DNA of 64,000 nucleotides from Clostridium_AI sp964409685 (GCA_964409685.1 CAYPEJ010000020.1:1-64000); one strand, 5' to 3'; shown: positions 32,044 to 42,083, counted from the first letter of the stretch. Numbers and translations: made by a program. Notes: a model not told the origin generated them from the sequence alone.

Positions 32044-34008
32044 ATGAAAGCAATATTCAAAAAGGGTAATATGAAATCCATAATTTCTATGATTATGGTA
32101 CTTGCCGTTGCTCTGACATTTTTAATGCCTAATTTTCCATTTACTAAGTTTGTAAAAGCAGACTCAAAGGCAAATAGTGTTGTTACTTTAACGCTAGACG
32201 GCAGTTCTTGGAATACTGGTTTCTCACTAAATGTGTATGTAAACAATGTGGGAACCGCAACTGTTGAGGATTGGAAAATTATCATCGACAAAACAGATTT
32301 CACCGTTTCTAGCTTTTGGTGCGCACAATCCATTGAAACAGATGATACTTATGTGGTAACTCCATTTGAATGGGGAAAAACCATCAGTGCAAATTCTTCT
32401 GTAAACTTTGGCTTTGGTGGTACAGGAAAAATGCCAAAAGAAGCAAAATTTACTGTTCTTTACACAATCAATGGGGTAGAATATTCTACAGCTGATGATG
32501 TGACAACTTCTGAGATTCCTAGTGTAGAACCTTCCGAGGAAGTAAGTGAAAGTCCTGTTGTGACAACTATTCCATCTGAAGATGTATCTGAGCAACCAAG
32601 TGTAGAACCTTCCACTGCTGTTTCTGAAGAACCTAGCGTAGAACCAAGTCAAGACGTTCCTACTAGCGAACCAGAAGAAACTGCTGGTGTTGCAAAAGAA
32701 GGCGACGACTGGTTACACGTAGAAGGTACAAACATTTGTGACAAATACGGTAACAAAGTATGGCTTACTGGTGCAAACTGGTTCGGATTTAACTGTCGCG
32801 AAAGAATGTTCTTAGATTCTTATCATAGCAATATCGTTGCGGATATTGAAATCGTTGCGGACAAAGGTATCAATGTAGTTCGTGTTCCAATCGCAACAGA
32901 TTTACTTTATGACTGGAGCCAAGGAATTTATCCAGAATCTACTGACACAAGCTATAACAATGCTGATTTAGCAGGTTTAAATAGTTTTGAGTTATTTAAC
33001 TTTATGTTAGAAAACTTCAAACGTGTTGGTATCAAAGTAATCCTTGATGTACATAGTGCAGAAACAGACAACCAAGGCCACAGCTATCCATTATGGTACA
33101 AAGACAGTATCACAGAGGAAGTTTTCAAAGAAGCTTGGGTTTGGGTTGCAAATTATTACAAAAATGATGATACCATCATCGGATTCGACTTAAAGAACGA
33201 ACCTCATACCAATACTGGTGATTCAAAAAACATTTCTCAAAGTGCTATCTGGGATGATTCTGCAAGAGAGAATAACTGGAAACGTGTTGCAGAAGAAACT
33301 GCATTAGCCATTTTAAATGTGCATCCAAATGCTCTTATTTTCGTAGAAGGTGTAGAAATCTATCCAATGGACGGAATCTGGGATGACGATGTAGTAAATA
33401 CAAGTCCTTGGTATGGAACATGCGACTACTACTGCACTTGGTGGGGTGGTAACTTAAGAGGCGTTGCGGATTATCCAATCGATTTAGGAAAATATCAAAG
33501 CCAGTTAGTGTATTCTCCACACGATTACGGTCCAATCGTTTACAATCAAACATGGTTCCAAGGTGACTTTGTAGATGCAGACGATGCAGAAGCATTTAAC
33601 ATCTTATATGATCAATGTTGGAGAGACAACTGGGGTTACATCATTGAAGACGGTATCTCACCATTACTAATCGGTGAATGGGGTGGTATCACAGAAGGTA
33701 ATAACTCCTTACTTGAACTTAACAAGAAATATTTAAGATGTATGAGAGATTATATCATTGAAAATAAATACTCCATGCACCACACATTCTGGTGTATCAA
33801 CATCGATTCTGCGGATACAAATGGTTTATTTACTCGTGACGAAGGTACTCCATTTGAAGGCGGACGTGATTTAAAATGGAATGATTACAAATACGAAAAC
33901 TTCTTAAAACCAGCTTTATGGCAAACAGAAGATGGAAAATTTATTGGATTAGATCATGAAGTACCTTTGGGTGATAACGGTATTGCACTTGGTACAACTC
34001 AACATTAA
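32044..34008 (+). CDS. Secreted GH5 (subfamily 1-like) cellulase with N-terminal CBM2-like module
   Basis: A 654-residue exported endoglucanase-type enzyme. Signal peptide 1-39 (ends FVKADS). Residues ~42-155 are a beta-sandwich with conserved Trp residues (GSSWNTGFSLNVYVNN, SSFWCAQS) like CBM2. A Ser/Pro/Glu/Val linker (~160-215; VEPSEEVSE and variants) leads to the GH5 barrel (~220-640): NWFGFNCRE, acid/base Glu386 (DLKNEPH) and nucleophile Glu545 (IGEWGG). The W-F-G-F start of the barrel is that of GH5_1 cellulases. AGGAGG precedes ATG 32044. Single-gene unit with terminator at 34061. Confidence 0.9.
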   Translation: MKAIFKKGNMKSIISMIMVLAVALTFLMPNFPFTKFVKADSKANSVVTLTLDGSSWNTGFSLNVYVNNVGTATVEDWKIIIDKTDFTVSSFWCAQSIETDDTYVVTPFEWGKTISANSSVNFGFGGTGKMPKEAKFTVLYTINGVEYSTADDVTTSEIPSVEPSEEVSESPVVTTIPSEDVSEQPSVEPSTAVSEEPSVEPSQDVPTSEPEETAGVAKEGDDWLHVEGTNICDKYGNKVWLTGANWFGFNCRERMFLDSYHSNIVADIEIVADKGINVVRVPIATDLLYDWSQGIYPESTDTSYNNADLAGLNSFELFNFMLENFKRVGIKVILDVHSAETDNQGHSYPLWYKDSITEEVFKEAWVWVANYYKNDDTIIGFDLKNEPHTNTGDSKNISQSAIWDDSARENNWKRVAEETALAILNVHPNALIFVEGVEIYPMDGIWDDDVVNTSPWYGTCDYYCTWWGGNLRGVADYPIDLGKYQSQLVYSPHDYGPIVYNQTWFQGDFVDADDAEAFNILYDQCWRDNWGYIIEDGISPLLIGEWGGITEGNNSLLELNKKYLRCMRDYIIENKYSMHHTFWCINIDSADTNGLFTRDEGTPFEGGRDLKWNDYKYENFLKPALWQTEDGKFIGLDHEVPLGDNGIALGTTQH

Positions 34009-34060
34009 TGTGTACCACAACGCTAAAATTATTATTTAGTATGTTTCATTAGTAACACTG

Positions 34061-34115
34061 ATAAAGGCAAGGATAGCTTGAATTCTATTTCTCGTTTTCC
34101 TTGTCTTTATTTTGC
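34061..34115 (+). terminator. Terminator of the first GH5 gene
   Basis: Stem ATAAAGGCAAGGA ... TCCTTGTCTTTAT (34061-34073 / 34098-34110; one G-U pair), followed by TTTG. Confidence 0.65.
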
Positions 34116-34261
34116 TATCATACCCTATAAAATTCTACGAAATTGAGGAAAGATGTTCGAATTCGCTGTATCATATTTTCACTTATCTATACTTTTTATG
34201 AATTACATCCTATATTTCGTCTATATAAAACATATATTTCTTGTAAACATTCTATTTTCTT

Positions 34262-34290
34262 TTGACACCGTTTATTCTCGGGTTTATAAT
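34262..34290 (+). promoter_or_regulatory. Consensus sigma-A promoter of the secreted nuclease gene
   Basis: TTGACA (34262-34267), 17-nt spacer, TATAAT (34285-34290): a perfect consensus, 49 nt before ATG 34340. Confidence 0.85.
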
Positions 34291-34339
34291 GAATGCATAA
34301 CCGCAATATAATTCAAAATCAAAAAAGGAGGAATTTTTT

Positions 34340-35803
34340 ATGAAAAGTAACTTTACTAAAAAAATTGCTGGTTTATTTTTAACTCTTGTGCTGATATGCG
34401 CATTACTACCAACAAATCTCTTTTCAGTTGATACGGAAGCAGTTTCTCTTCCTTATAACACTGGTACTAGAGATGAAGTAGCTACTTCTTTAAGCAGTGA
34501 TGCACTTGCATATTACACAGGAAATTATACCTATTCTACATTATCATCTCTTAGCAGTAGTGCTTTAAAGAGTTCTCTTTATTCTCTTATGAGTAGCACA
34601 ATGACTAGTTCCGTTACATACAAATCTTTGACTTCTTATTGGCCTTACACAGACGCCGAAGACGGCGATTCAGGTACTTTATTATTCTATAGTGATGAAG
34701 AAAGTTCTTCATTCAATCGTGAACATGTCTGGCCAAAAAGCCGTGCCAGCTTCTATCAAAAAAACGGCGGTTCTGACTTACACCATCTTAGACCTACAAA
34801 CGCAACTGTAAATAGTACTCGTGGCAACCATACAATGGGTGACTTAAATCATTCTGGTACTGCTGTAACATATAATGGAAAAACAGTTGGATGGGTTGAC
34901 ACAAGCTCCGATACATTTGAACCACTTGATAACGTAAAAGGTGACGTTGCTCGTATCTTCTTATATGTATATGTTCGTTGGCAACAACCAAACTTATACC
35001 AAGATGTTTCTTCTTCTAATCTTCCTACAATGGATTCTGATGACAGCGTAAATGATGGTCAAGCTGTAATCGAAAGTCTTGATACTTTATTACAATGGAT
35101 GCTTGAAGACCCTGTAGATACATGGGAAATGCAACGTAATGATATTACACAAGATGTCCAAGGAAATAGAAACGTTTTCATCGACTATCCAGAATTAGCA
35201 TGGAAACTATTCGGAAAATCCGTTCCATCTAGTCTTGTATCACCTTCACAAGGCGGAAGTTCTTCATCTACACCATCTACAAGCCCTAGTACATCACCTA
35301 GTCCAAGTCCTTCTGCAAGTTCAACACCTTCTACTACAAGCGGTGTTTATAAATTAGTAACATCTGTTGATGATATCGCAGATGGCGGTAAATTTGTTCT
35401 AGTTGGTGTAAATGGAAACTACACTCGTGCAATGAGCAACACAATCTCCAGTGGAAGAATGACTGGTGCAACTGTTACTATCTCAAATAATACAATTACA
35501 AATCCAGATGCTTCTATCGTTTGGACGCTAAAGGAACAATCCACAACAGACAGATATTCTATCTACAATGAAGAATTAGGACAATATCTTGTTATTAACC
35601 AAAACTCTACCAGTGGATTTGCTCTTGTAAGTTCACCTACTTATTATTTCAATGCAACTAGTGCTTCTTCTGTAGCAACAAATGCAATTTATCTTTCTAC
35701 AACTGCAACTGGAAATCGTAAGATTAGTCTATATCAAACAGATTTCCGTCCTTATGCTACAAGCAACTATAAACCATTGTATTTATATAAGTTAGCTGCG
35801 TAG
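34340..35803 (+). CDS. Secreted endonuclease I-family nuclease with linker and C-terminal beta domain
   Basis: A 487-residue exported nuclease. Signal peptide 1-33. The Endonuclease_1 (EndA/NucM) core spans ~40-290: His129 in FNREHVWPKS and the catalytic pair His148-His149 in SDLHHLRPTN, then STRGNHTMGD, and VYVRW.Q. After it comes a Ser/Pro/Thr linker (~305-330, TSPSTSPSPSPSAS) of the same type found in the amylase and the GH5 at 49.6 kb. The last ~155 residues are a beta-rich domain starting YKLVTSVDDIADGGKFVLVG; I do not recognise its function, but it resembles accessory domains on other secreted nucleases and surface proteins. AGGAGG precedes ATG. Likely role: extracellular DNA/RNA degradation for nutrient release. 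Confidence 0.88.
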   Translation: MKSNFTKKIAGLFLTLVLICALLPTNLFSVDTEAVSLPYNTGTRDEVATSLSSDALAYYTGNYTYSTLSSLSSSALKSSLYSLMSSTMTSSVTYKSLTSYWPYTDAEDGDSGTLLFYSDEESSSFNREHVWPKSRASFYQKNGGSDLHHLRPTNATVNSTRGNHTMGDLNHSGTAVTYNGKTVGWVDTSSDTFEPLDNVKGDVARIFLYVYVRWQQPNLYQDVSSSNLPTMDSDDSVNDGQAVIESLDTLLQWMLEDPVDTWEMQRNDITQDVQGNRNVFIDYPELAWKLFGKSVPSSLVSPSQGGSSSSTPSTSPSTSPSPSPSASSTPSTTSGVYKLVTSVDDIADGGKFVLVGVNGNYTRAMSNTISSGRMTGATVTISNNTITNPDASIVWTLKEQSTTDRYSIYNEELGQYLVINQNSTSGFALVSSPTYYFNATSASSVATNAIYLSTTATGNRKISLYQTDFRPYATSNYKPLYLYKLAA

Positions 35804-35839
35804 GAAGTAATGTAACTGCGTAAAAAATAGATTGTAATT

Positions 35840-35888
35840 AAGATGCCACAAAAGCTAGATGAAATCCTTAGCTTTTGTGGCATCTTTT
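35840..35888. terminator. Bidirectional terminator between nuclease and araD
   Basis: 17-bp perfect stem AAGATGCCACAAAAGCT ... AGCTTTTGTGGCATCTT (35840-35856 / 35870-35886), T-run on the plus strand. Confidence 0.88.
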
Positions 35889-35918
35889 GTGTTCTATGGT
35901 TCTTTTACTATACTTTTT

Positions 35919-36629
35919 CTATATATTCAACAACGTTTTCCCTTGTCCATAATATGCATTCGCACCATGTTTTCTTAAATAATGTTTATCTAATAACACT
36001 TTCTGCATATCCGTCTGTTCAGGCGATTGATTCAATACATGCCATGCCATAAATGCAACTTCTTCTAACACAACTGCATTATGTACCGCATTGGAAGGAC
36101 TATCCCCCCATGTAAATGGTCCATGACTATATACAAGTACACCTGGTACATCGTTCGGATTCATACCTTCGAATGTTTCTGTAATCACTTTACCTGTTTC
36201 CCATTCATACCGACCATTGATTTCTTCTTCTGTCATCTGTCTAGTACATGGAATCGTTCCATAAAAATAATCCGCATGTGTAGTCCCTAATGCAGGAATT
36301 CCTTTTCCCATCTGTGAAAATATCGTAGCCCAACGGCTGTGTGTATGTACAATTCCCTTAATGTCTTTAAAATCACGATATAAGCACACATGCGTATCCG
36401 TATCAGAAGATGGATTCAAATCTCCTTCGATTTTTTTCCCTGTCTCAATATCCACTACTACCATATCCGATGGTTTCATTGTTTCATATGATACTCCGCT
36501 TGGTTTAATAACCATAGCCCCCATATCACGGTCAATTCCACTAACATTTCCCCATGTAAATGTAACTAAGTTATACTTTGGCAAAAGCATATTTGCTTCG
36601 TACACTTCTTGTTTTAATTCTTCGAGCAT
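35919..36629 (-). CDS. araD: L-ribulose-5-phosphate 4-epimerase
   Basis: A 236-residue class II aldolase-fold enzyme converting L-ribulose 5-phosphate to D-xylulose 5-phosphate. Visible: YNLVTFTWGNVSGID, VIKPSGVSYE, SSDTDTHVCLYR, the zinc ligands in VHTHSRWAT and a later His in VYSHGPFTWG. Standard length (~230). It follows the ribulokinase gene by 40 nt, so araBD is one operon. No araA in the window. Confidence 0.94.
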   Translation of the reverse strand: MLEELKQEVYEANMLLPKYNLVTFTWGNVSGIDRDMGAMVIKPSGVSYETMKPSDMVVVDIETGKKIEGDLNPSSDTDTHVCLYRDFKDIKGIVHTHSRWATIFSQMGKGIPALGTTHADYFYGTIPCTRQMTEEEINGRYEWETGKVITETFEGMNPNDVPGVLVYSHGPFTWGDSPSNAVHNAVVLEEVAFMAWHVLNQSPEQTDMQKVLLDKHYLRKHGANAYYGQGKTLLNI

Positions 36630-36669
36630 CGTCTTTCATCTCCTATATTCTGTTGTTTTATTGCCAACT

Positions 36670-38337
36670 TTATCGGCGTTGATTTTCCTTAATTGTCTTA
36701 AGTCGCTTCATCACATCATTTTCACCTCGTCCAAAATAATCATGAAGCACTTTATATTCTTCAAATAGCTTATTATAAATCGCAACATTTTCTGGAATTG
36801 GCAAATATACAATATCTTTAATTTTTCCCATGCATTTTGCAGCTTCAAAGATAGACTCATAACCACCTTGTTCTGAGCCAGCCGCTAATGATGCAAAAAT
36901 AGCACTTCCTAATGCTGGACCTTGTAGGCTTCCAGCAATTTTAATTGGCATATTTAATACATCTGCATAAATCTGCATCATCATAGAGTTTTTTTGACTA
37001 ATTCCACCTGATGCATAAAATTCCTCTACTGGAACACCATTTCTACGGAAATTTTCTACAATTTCTCTTGTTCCATAAGCTGTTGCTTCTATTAACGCCC
37101 GATACATTTCCTCAGGTTTTGTCTGTAATGTCATGCCAATCATCATTCCTGTAAGATCTACATCAACTAACACACTTCGATTTCCATTCCACCAATCCAA
37201 GGCTAATAGTCCACTTTCTCCTGGTTTTAGACACTCTGCCTTTTTCTGCAATAAACTATGGATATTCAAGGATTCTTTCTCTGCCTCTTCTTTATAACTC
37301 TGTGGCACACAATTATCTACAAACCATGCAAAATGGTCACCAACACAAGATTGTCCCGCTTCATATCCAAAATACCCTGGATATACACCATCTTCTGCTA
37401 CACCACACATTCCAGGAACTACTTTCTTCTCATCTCCCAATAAAATATGACAAGTAGAAGTACCTATAATAGCAAGCATTGCTCCTGTCTTATGAATACC
37501 TACAGCAGGAACACATACATGTGCATCTACATTCCCAGCGCATACTGCCGTTCCTTCCTTTAATCCAGTTAGTTCTGCAATTTTCTTGCTGATACCACCA
37601 ACTTTAGTTCCAAGAGGCGTAATATCTGTACTCAACTTAGTTCCAATGACACCATCTAATCTAGGATTTAACAATTTGAAAAATTCATTATCTGGATATC
37701 CTTTACTTTTATCATAGATTGCCTTATATCCTGCCGTACAGCTATTATGACTTTCCACTCCTGTAAGGACCCAAACAATCCAATCCGCAGCTTCGATAAA
37801 TTGATCCATTTTATCATAAATATGTGGCGCTTCTTCTACCAACTGCATTAATTTTGGTATTGCCCACTCACTACTAATTTTTCCTCCATAATTTTGTAAC
37901 CATTCCTGCTTTGTTTCTTCAGCTATGGAATTTAACTTATTTGCTTGTCCTTGTGCCGCATGATGTTTCCATAGTTTTACATATGCATGTGGGTTGTGTT
38001 TGTATTCATCTATGAAGCATAATGGTGTACCATCTTCTAACACTGGCAAAATGGTACATGCCGTAAAGTCCGTTCCTACACCAATAATATCTTCTGGATT
38101 TACCCCACTCTGCTTAATTACTTCTGGAACTGTATGCAAAATTACTTTTACGTAGTCCATTGGATCTTGTAATGCCCAATCAACACCTAATACTTCACCT
38201 GTTGGAAGTTTTTCATCCATAACTGCGTGTGGATATTCCAATACACTCGTAGCTAATTCTTCTCCAGTTTCCACATCCACCAATACTGCACGTCCTGAAA
38301 GACTACCAAAGTCAATCCCTATTGTATATTTTTTCAT
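36670..38337 (-). CDS. araB: L-ribulokinase
   Basis: A 555-residue FGGY-family kinase phosphorylating L-ribulose. Visible: TIGIDFGSLSGRAVLVDV at the start, VGTDFTACTILP, the catalytic Asp in AGNVDAHVCVP, GTSTCHILLG, and YASGGISQKN. Length fits AraB (~560). ATG 38337 has GGAGGAAGAG upstream; an in-frame ATG at 38400 lacks it. Operon partner of araD. With the sugar-binding lipoprotein and two-component genes just upstream this is an L-arabinose utilisation region. Confidence 0.94.
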   Translation of the reverse strand: MKKYTIGIDFGSLSGRAVLVDVETGEELATSVLEYPHAVMDEKLPTGEVLGVDWALQDPMDYVKVILHTVPEVIKQSGVNPEDIIGVGTDFTACTILPVLEDGTPLCFIDEYKHNPHAYVKLWKHHAAQGQANKLNSIAEETKQEWLQNYGGKISSEWAIPKLMQLVEEAPHIYDKMDQFIEAADWIVWVLTGVESHNSCTAGYKAIYDKSKGYPDNEFFKLLNPRLDGVIGTKLSTDITPLGTKVGGISKKIAELTGLKEGTAVCAGNVDAHVCVPAVGIHKTGAMLAIIGTSTCHILLGDEKKVVPGMCGVAEDGVYPGYFGYEAGQSCVGDHFAWFVDNCVPQSYKEEAEKESLNIHSLLQKKAECLKPGESGLLALDWWNGNRSVLVDVDLTGMMIGMTLQTKPEEMYRALIEATAYGTREIVENFRRNGVPVEEFYASGGISQKNSMMMQIYADVLNMPIKIAGSLQGPALGSAIFASLAAGSEQGGYESIFEAAKCMGKIKDIVYLPIPENVAIYNKLFEEYKVLHDYFGRGENDVMKRLKTIKENQRR

Positions 38338-38465
38338 ATGCTGTCTCTTCCTCCATCTATCTGCTTTTATATGTTTGTTTGAATGACTTGTTTTGCTCAT
38401 TCTAATTCAATTTTTTATACTGCTTCTATCAATAACTTCGTATTAATCTCTAGAGTATAAATTTT

Positions 38466-39458
38466 TTAGTATGCTCTACTCAAAATCATTTCCTCTGTAA
38501 TTGTCCTACTATCGAATACTTCTTCCTCAACGTACGAATATTTTTCTGGTGTCTCTCCTGCTTCAATCTGTTGAATAATTTTTTCAACTCTTGGTCCATG
38601 TAAAGGATTACATTCTACGTTATAGCTAATTTTTCCACTGAGTGTTTCTCTTAATCCTGCATTGGTTGCATCAAACGATATAATCTGGATATCTCCTTCT
38701 TTTCCACAGGTTTTTCCAGCAGCTTCAATTGCTTTTATAACACCAAACGCTTCATTATCATTTTCACAGTAGACCAGATCAATATCTTCATACTCTTGTA
38801 GAAGAGATTCCATAATTTCTTGGCTTTTTGCCTGTGTAAATTCACCTGTTTCCTGCGCAAGCAGACACCAATTCTTATGGCGTGCTATCCCTGCTTCTAA
38901 TCCTTCTGTTCGACCAATTTGTGCAGAAGAACCCATAGTTCCTTGTATATGTACGATATTAATTGATTCTTCACCAAATTCTTGTTCCATCCAACGTACC
39001 GCTTCATTCCCTTCGTTACGAAAATCAGAACCAACCCATGCTGTAAATAGATTGGAATCTTCCACGTCGATCATTCGATCTACAATGATAACAGGTATTC
39101 CAGCTTCACTTGCTTCATCCAAGACCATATCCCACCCTGCTTCTTTCACAGGTGCTATTACAATATAATCTACCTCTTGCTGTATAAAATTCAAGATCGC
39201 TCGAACCTGATTTTCTTGCTTTTGCTGTGCATCATTGTAAATTAATTTGTATCCATTTTCCTTGGTAAAAGTCGATTTCATACTTTCTGTATTGGCAATT
39301 CGCCAATCACTCTCTGCACCTACTTGAGTGAAACCAATTACAATTTCCTCTTTACATTCCTTTTCCTCACTTTTTTGCTCAACTACATTACCGCTACATC
39401 CTACAAGACTTAAACCAACTGAAATAACGGTAATAAGTGAAAATAATCTTCTTTTCAT
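38466..39458 (-). CDS. Sugar-binding lipoprotein (YtfQ/ribose-type), possibly a sensor
   Basis: A 330-residue periplasmic-binding-protein-fold lipoprotein. Signal peptide with lipobox LVGCSG (Cys21). The mature part resembles YtfQ/RbsB-type proteins: IGFTQVGAESDWRIANTESMK, IIVDRMID, WVGSDFRNEGNEA, YCENDNEAFG. No permease or ATPase gene is adjacent; instead the next genes upstream are a histidine kinase and an AraC-type response regulator, so it may present the sugar to the kinase rather than to a transporter. Located between that pair and araBD. Ligand, likely a pentose such as L-arabinose, is inferred from context. Confidence 0.85.
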   Translation of the reverse strand: MKRRLFSLITVISVGLSLVGCSGNVVEQKSEEKECKEEIVIGFTQVGAESDWRIANTESMKSTFTKENGYKLIYNDAQQKQENQVRAILNFIQQEVDYIVIAPVKEAGWDMVLDEASEAGIPVIIVDRMIDVEDSNLFTAWVGSDFRNEGNEAVRWMEQEFGEESINIVHIQGTMGSSAQIGRTEGLEAGIARHKNWCLLAQETGEFTQAKSQEIMESLLQEYEDIDLVYCENDNEAFGVIKAIEAAGKTCGKEGDIQIISFDATNAGLRETLSGKISYNVECNPLHGPRVEKIIQQIEAGETPEKYSYVEEEVFDSRTITEEMILSRAY

Positions 39459-39494
39459 TAGAATATCCTCCTCATCTTCTCTGTATTATTCCTA

Positions 39495-40913
39495 TTAGTC
39501 CATCTTTTTTGGAATTCGCACCGTTACGGTAGTTCCTATTCCAATTTCACTATAAAACTCCAGTCCGTAATTAGGTCCACAATAAAGGTGTAATCTATGC
39601 TGAACATTTTCGATTCCTAACCCTGTATGTATATCATAAGAATTTTCAGACTGTAGCTTTTCAACTTGTTCTTTTGTCATACCGGCACCATCATCAATTA
39701 TTTTTAGTAAAATATCATCTTCCTCTTCTATACCAAGAACTTGAATGTGTCCTACTCCACGCTTATTTTTTACACCGTGGTACAGTGCATTTTCCACCAA
39801 TGGCTGTAAAGTAAGTTTCGGAATGGAAAACTCATATAACTCGTTTGGAATATGAATTGTATATTTCAAAATATCTGAATATCGAATCTTTTGTATCTTT
39901 AGATAACTTTCAATCTGTTTCATTTCATTTTCTATCGTAATAATATCCTTACCATTACTTAGTGAGGTACGAAAAAAAGTAGACAAACTAGATGTCATCT
40001 GAATCACTTCTTTATCTTGATGTGCTTCCGCTAACCAAATAATAGAGTCCAATGTATTGTATAAAAAATGAGGATTTATCTGTGCTTGCAAAAGTTCAAA
40101 CTCTGCTTTTCGCAATGCATTCTGATTATCTTTTACTCTCTGTAATAAACCATTTATCTGCCCTATCATTTTATTGAATCCCTCATCTAATGTATTAATC
40201 TCAACATTATTGGTCTCAACTGGAACAACGGTAAAATCACCTTCACCAAGATGTTCTACTTTCTGACAAAGATGCTTTATAGGTCCTGTAATCTTGGTAG
40301 ATAATGCAATGGAATACCAAAGTACAATTACAATAATCAAGACGCTAGCTAGAGCTGTCATGCCGATAGTTACCTTTACTTTCCGCTGAATATCATCTTG
40401 TAAAGAACTTAATTCCTTCACCTCATAATATATGTACTCTTGCACATAAGTTTGTACTAATTGTGTCAACACATAGATGTCTTGGTCCAACATTTTCATT
40501 CTACTATCGTAGTTCTCCATCTGTTCAATTTTCACCATAGCATCTGACAATTTGTCACATAATCGAAGTAAACTATCCACTCTCCACTGATTCTCAGCAT
40601 TGGTTGTAGTTTCTTGCAAACGCTGAATTACATTCTTAGCATTTGCTACTTCATCTAACGGTAGTTGCTCCATATTAGAACTACCAATGACAAAATAGTA
40701 CATATCCAAATCCAGTTTTTCCTTAAAATTAAAGTTAAATTCACTTGCCGTCGTTGCATTAACCAACGTAGCTCTATACTCAAGGTTAAAAGAATATAAA
40801 AAATTCAAAATAATTACAATCATAATAACAAATGGAATCCCAATTGCAATGATCAATTTTGTAAATTGACTTCTTAGTGTTTTTCGCTTTTCTGTACAAA
40901 TTTTATACCTCAT
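39495..40913 (-). CDS. YesM-type sensor histidine kinase
   Basis: A 472-residue membrane kinase: TM1 (~20-42), extracytoplasmic helical region (~43-180), TM2 (~185-207), HAMP (~208-262), His_kinase domain with phospho-acceptor His282 (QINPHFLYNTLDSI) and an HATPase domain with N box (LVENALYHG) and G boxes (DDGAGM, GLGIENV). Typical of clostridial sugar-sensing YesMN pairs. Its ATG overlaps the stop of the response regulator gene by 4 nt. The lipoprotein gene downstream is a plausible extracellular input partner. Confidence 0.92.
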   Translation of the reverse strand: MRYKICTEKRKTLRSQFTKLIIAIGIPFVIMIVIILNFLYSFNLEYRATLVNATTASEFNFNFKEKLDLDMYYFVIGSSNMEQLPLDEVANAKNVIQRLQETTTNAENQWRVDSLLRLCDKLSDAMVKIEQMENYDSRMKMLDQDIYVLTQLVQTYVQEYIYYEVKELSSLQDDIQRKVKVTIGMTALASVLIIVIVLWYSIALSTKITGPIKHLCQKVEHLGEGDFTVVPVETNNVEINTLDEGFNKMIGQINGLLQRVKDNQNALRKAEFELLQAQINPHFLYNTLDSIIWLAEAHQDKEVIQMTSSLSTFFRTSLSNGKDIITIENEMKQIESYLKIQKIRYSDILKYTIHIPNELYEFSIPKLTLQPLVENALYHGVKNKRGVGHIQVLGIEEEDDILLKIIDDGAGMTKEQVEKLQSENSYDIHTGLGIENVQHRLHLYCGPNYGLEFYSEIGIGTTVTVRIPKKMD

Positions 40914-42016
40914 TTTACAGCCTTACCCCCAGAACGATAATCTCTTGGCGAACAACCATTGATTTTTTTGAATAAGGAACTAAAATAATGTGGATCATTG
41001 TATCCCACTTCCACTGCAATAGCTCCTGTGTTTTTATCTGTACATCGTAATAATTCTTTGGCTCTAGTCATTCTAAGTTCCGTCAGATATTCAACAAATG
41101 TCTTTCCCATCTGTTGACGAAAAACCCCACTAAAATATGTATTCGTTACGTTAGCAACTTGTGCCACACGAGTTAGGTCTATATCGTGATCTGAAAAATG
41201 ATTTTTCATATACTGAATAACTTTGTCCATCATCCCACTATATTTGCACTTTGCTATCTGATCTCGTATTAAAATTGCATTTGTTATCAAATGTTCTATA
41301 TAATACTTTGCTTGCTTTACAGATGAAATTGCATCCACAAACTCCATTTGATGTTCACTTTGTGATTTCATTAGTTCCTCGGCAACACTAACTTTCTCCA
41401 TAAATGCCTGCACTGTGAATTGAATATGCATCACTACGTATTGTCGAAATATAATGCTTTTCAGTGCTTTCTCACCTATCGAGTTAAAATACTCATCCAC
41501 AAAAGTTTTAACATCCTCAATTAAGCCATGAGCTAAAAATGTTTCAACGATTCGCTGATCAATTTTTTTTACATCCAATGTACCAAAATCTTTATCTGAT
41601 ACATCCAATACATTTTGAATCTTATTATCTTCTAATACCCTCTTATCTCGCTTTTCTTTCACTTTACAAAGAACATCTATCAATTGTTCTTTAGAAAGTG
41701 GCTTTAATAAATATTCATCTACCCCAATGCCGATAGCCTCTTTTGCATACCTAAACTCATCAAACCCACTTAAAATAATAACGGATGTGCTAGGTAACTC
41801 CTGCTTTATTAATCGACTTAATGTAAGCCCATCCATAAAAGGCATCTTAATATCTGTTATAACAATGTCTGGCTTTTCTTGCTGGATTAACGGCCACGCA
41901 AGTTCCCCATCTTGCGCTTCCCCAACAAAAGCAAAACCATACTCATTCCATGATACTAACTTTTTTATGCCTTGACGTATTAGGCTTTCATCCTCTACTA
42001 AAAAGACTCGGTACAT
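40910..42016 (-). CDS. YesN-type response regulator with AraC DNA-binding domain
   Basis: A 368-residue regulator. Receiver domain 1-120 with Asp55 (VITDIKMPFMDG) and the Lys of LLKPLSKEQ; a middle helical region; C-terminal AraC/XylS double helix-turn-helix (~270-368; DLTRVAQVANVTNTYFSGVFRQ, AVEVGYNDPHYFSSLFKKINGCSPRDYR). Partner of the kinase that follows. It likely activates the araBD region and related pentose genes; targets are not visible from sequence. GGAGAGAGGA precedes ATG 42016. Confidence 0.92.
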   Translation of the reverse strand: MYRVFLVEDESLIRQGIKKLVSWNEYGFAFVGEAQDGELAWPLIQQEKPDIVITDIKMPFMDGLTLSRLIKQELPSTSVIILSGFDEFRYAKEAIGIGVDEYLLKPLSKEQLIDVLCKVKEKRDKRVLEDNKIQNVLDVSDKDFGTLDVKKIDQRIVETFLAHGLIEDVKTFVDEYFNSIGEKALKSIIFRQYVVMHIQFTVQAFMEKVSVAEELMKSQSEHQMEFVDAISSVKQAKYYIEHLITNAILIRDQIAKCKYSGMMDKVIQYMKNHFSDHDIDLTRVAQVANVTNTYFSGVFRQQMGKTFVEYLTELRMTRAKELLRCTDKNTGAIAVEVGYNDPHYFSSLFKKINGCSPRDYRSGGKAVK

Positions 42017-42083
42017 AATATACTTCCTCTCTCCTCATATGTTAAAAACCTAACTTAACTTTATCGTAAAATAGGTTTAATGT

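Larger units (their letters stand above)
34009..34339. other. 331-nt intergenic region before the nuclease gene
   Basis: Contains the GH5 terminator (34061-34115) and a textbook promoter (34262-34290). Nothing else recognisable. Confidence 0.6.

Noticed and set aside
32044..34008. Cellulosome membership of the secreted hydrolases
   Set aside because: None of the GH5, GH9, GH13 or GH26 proteins shows a dockerin; they carry their own CBMs instead.
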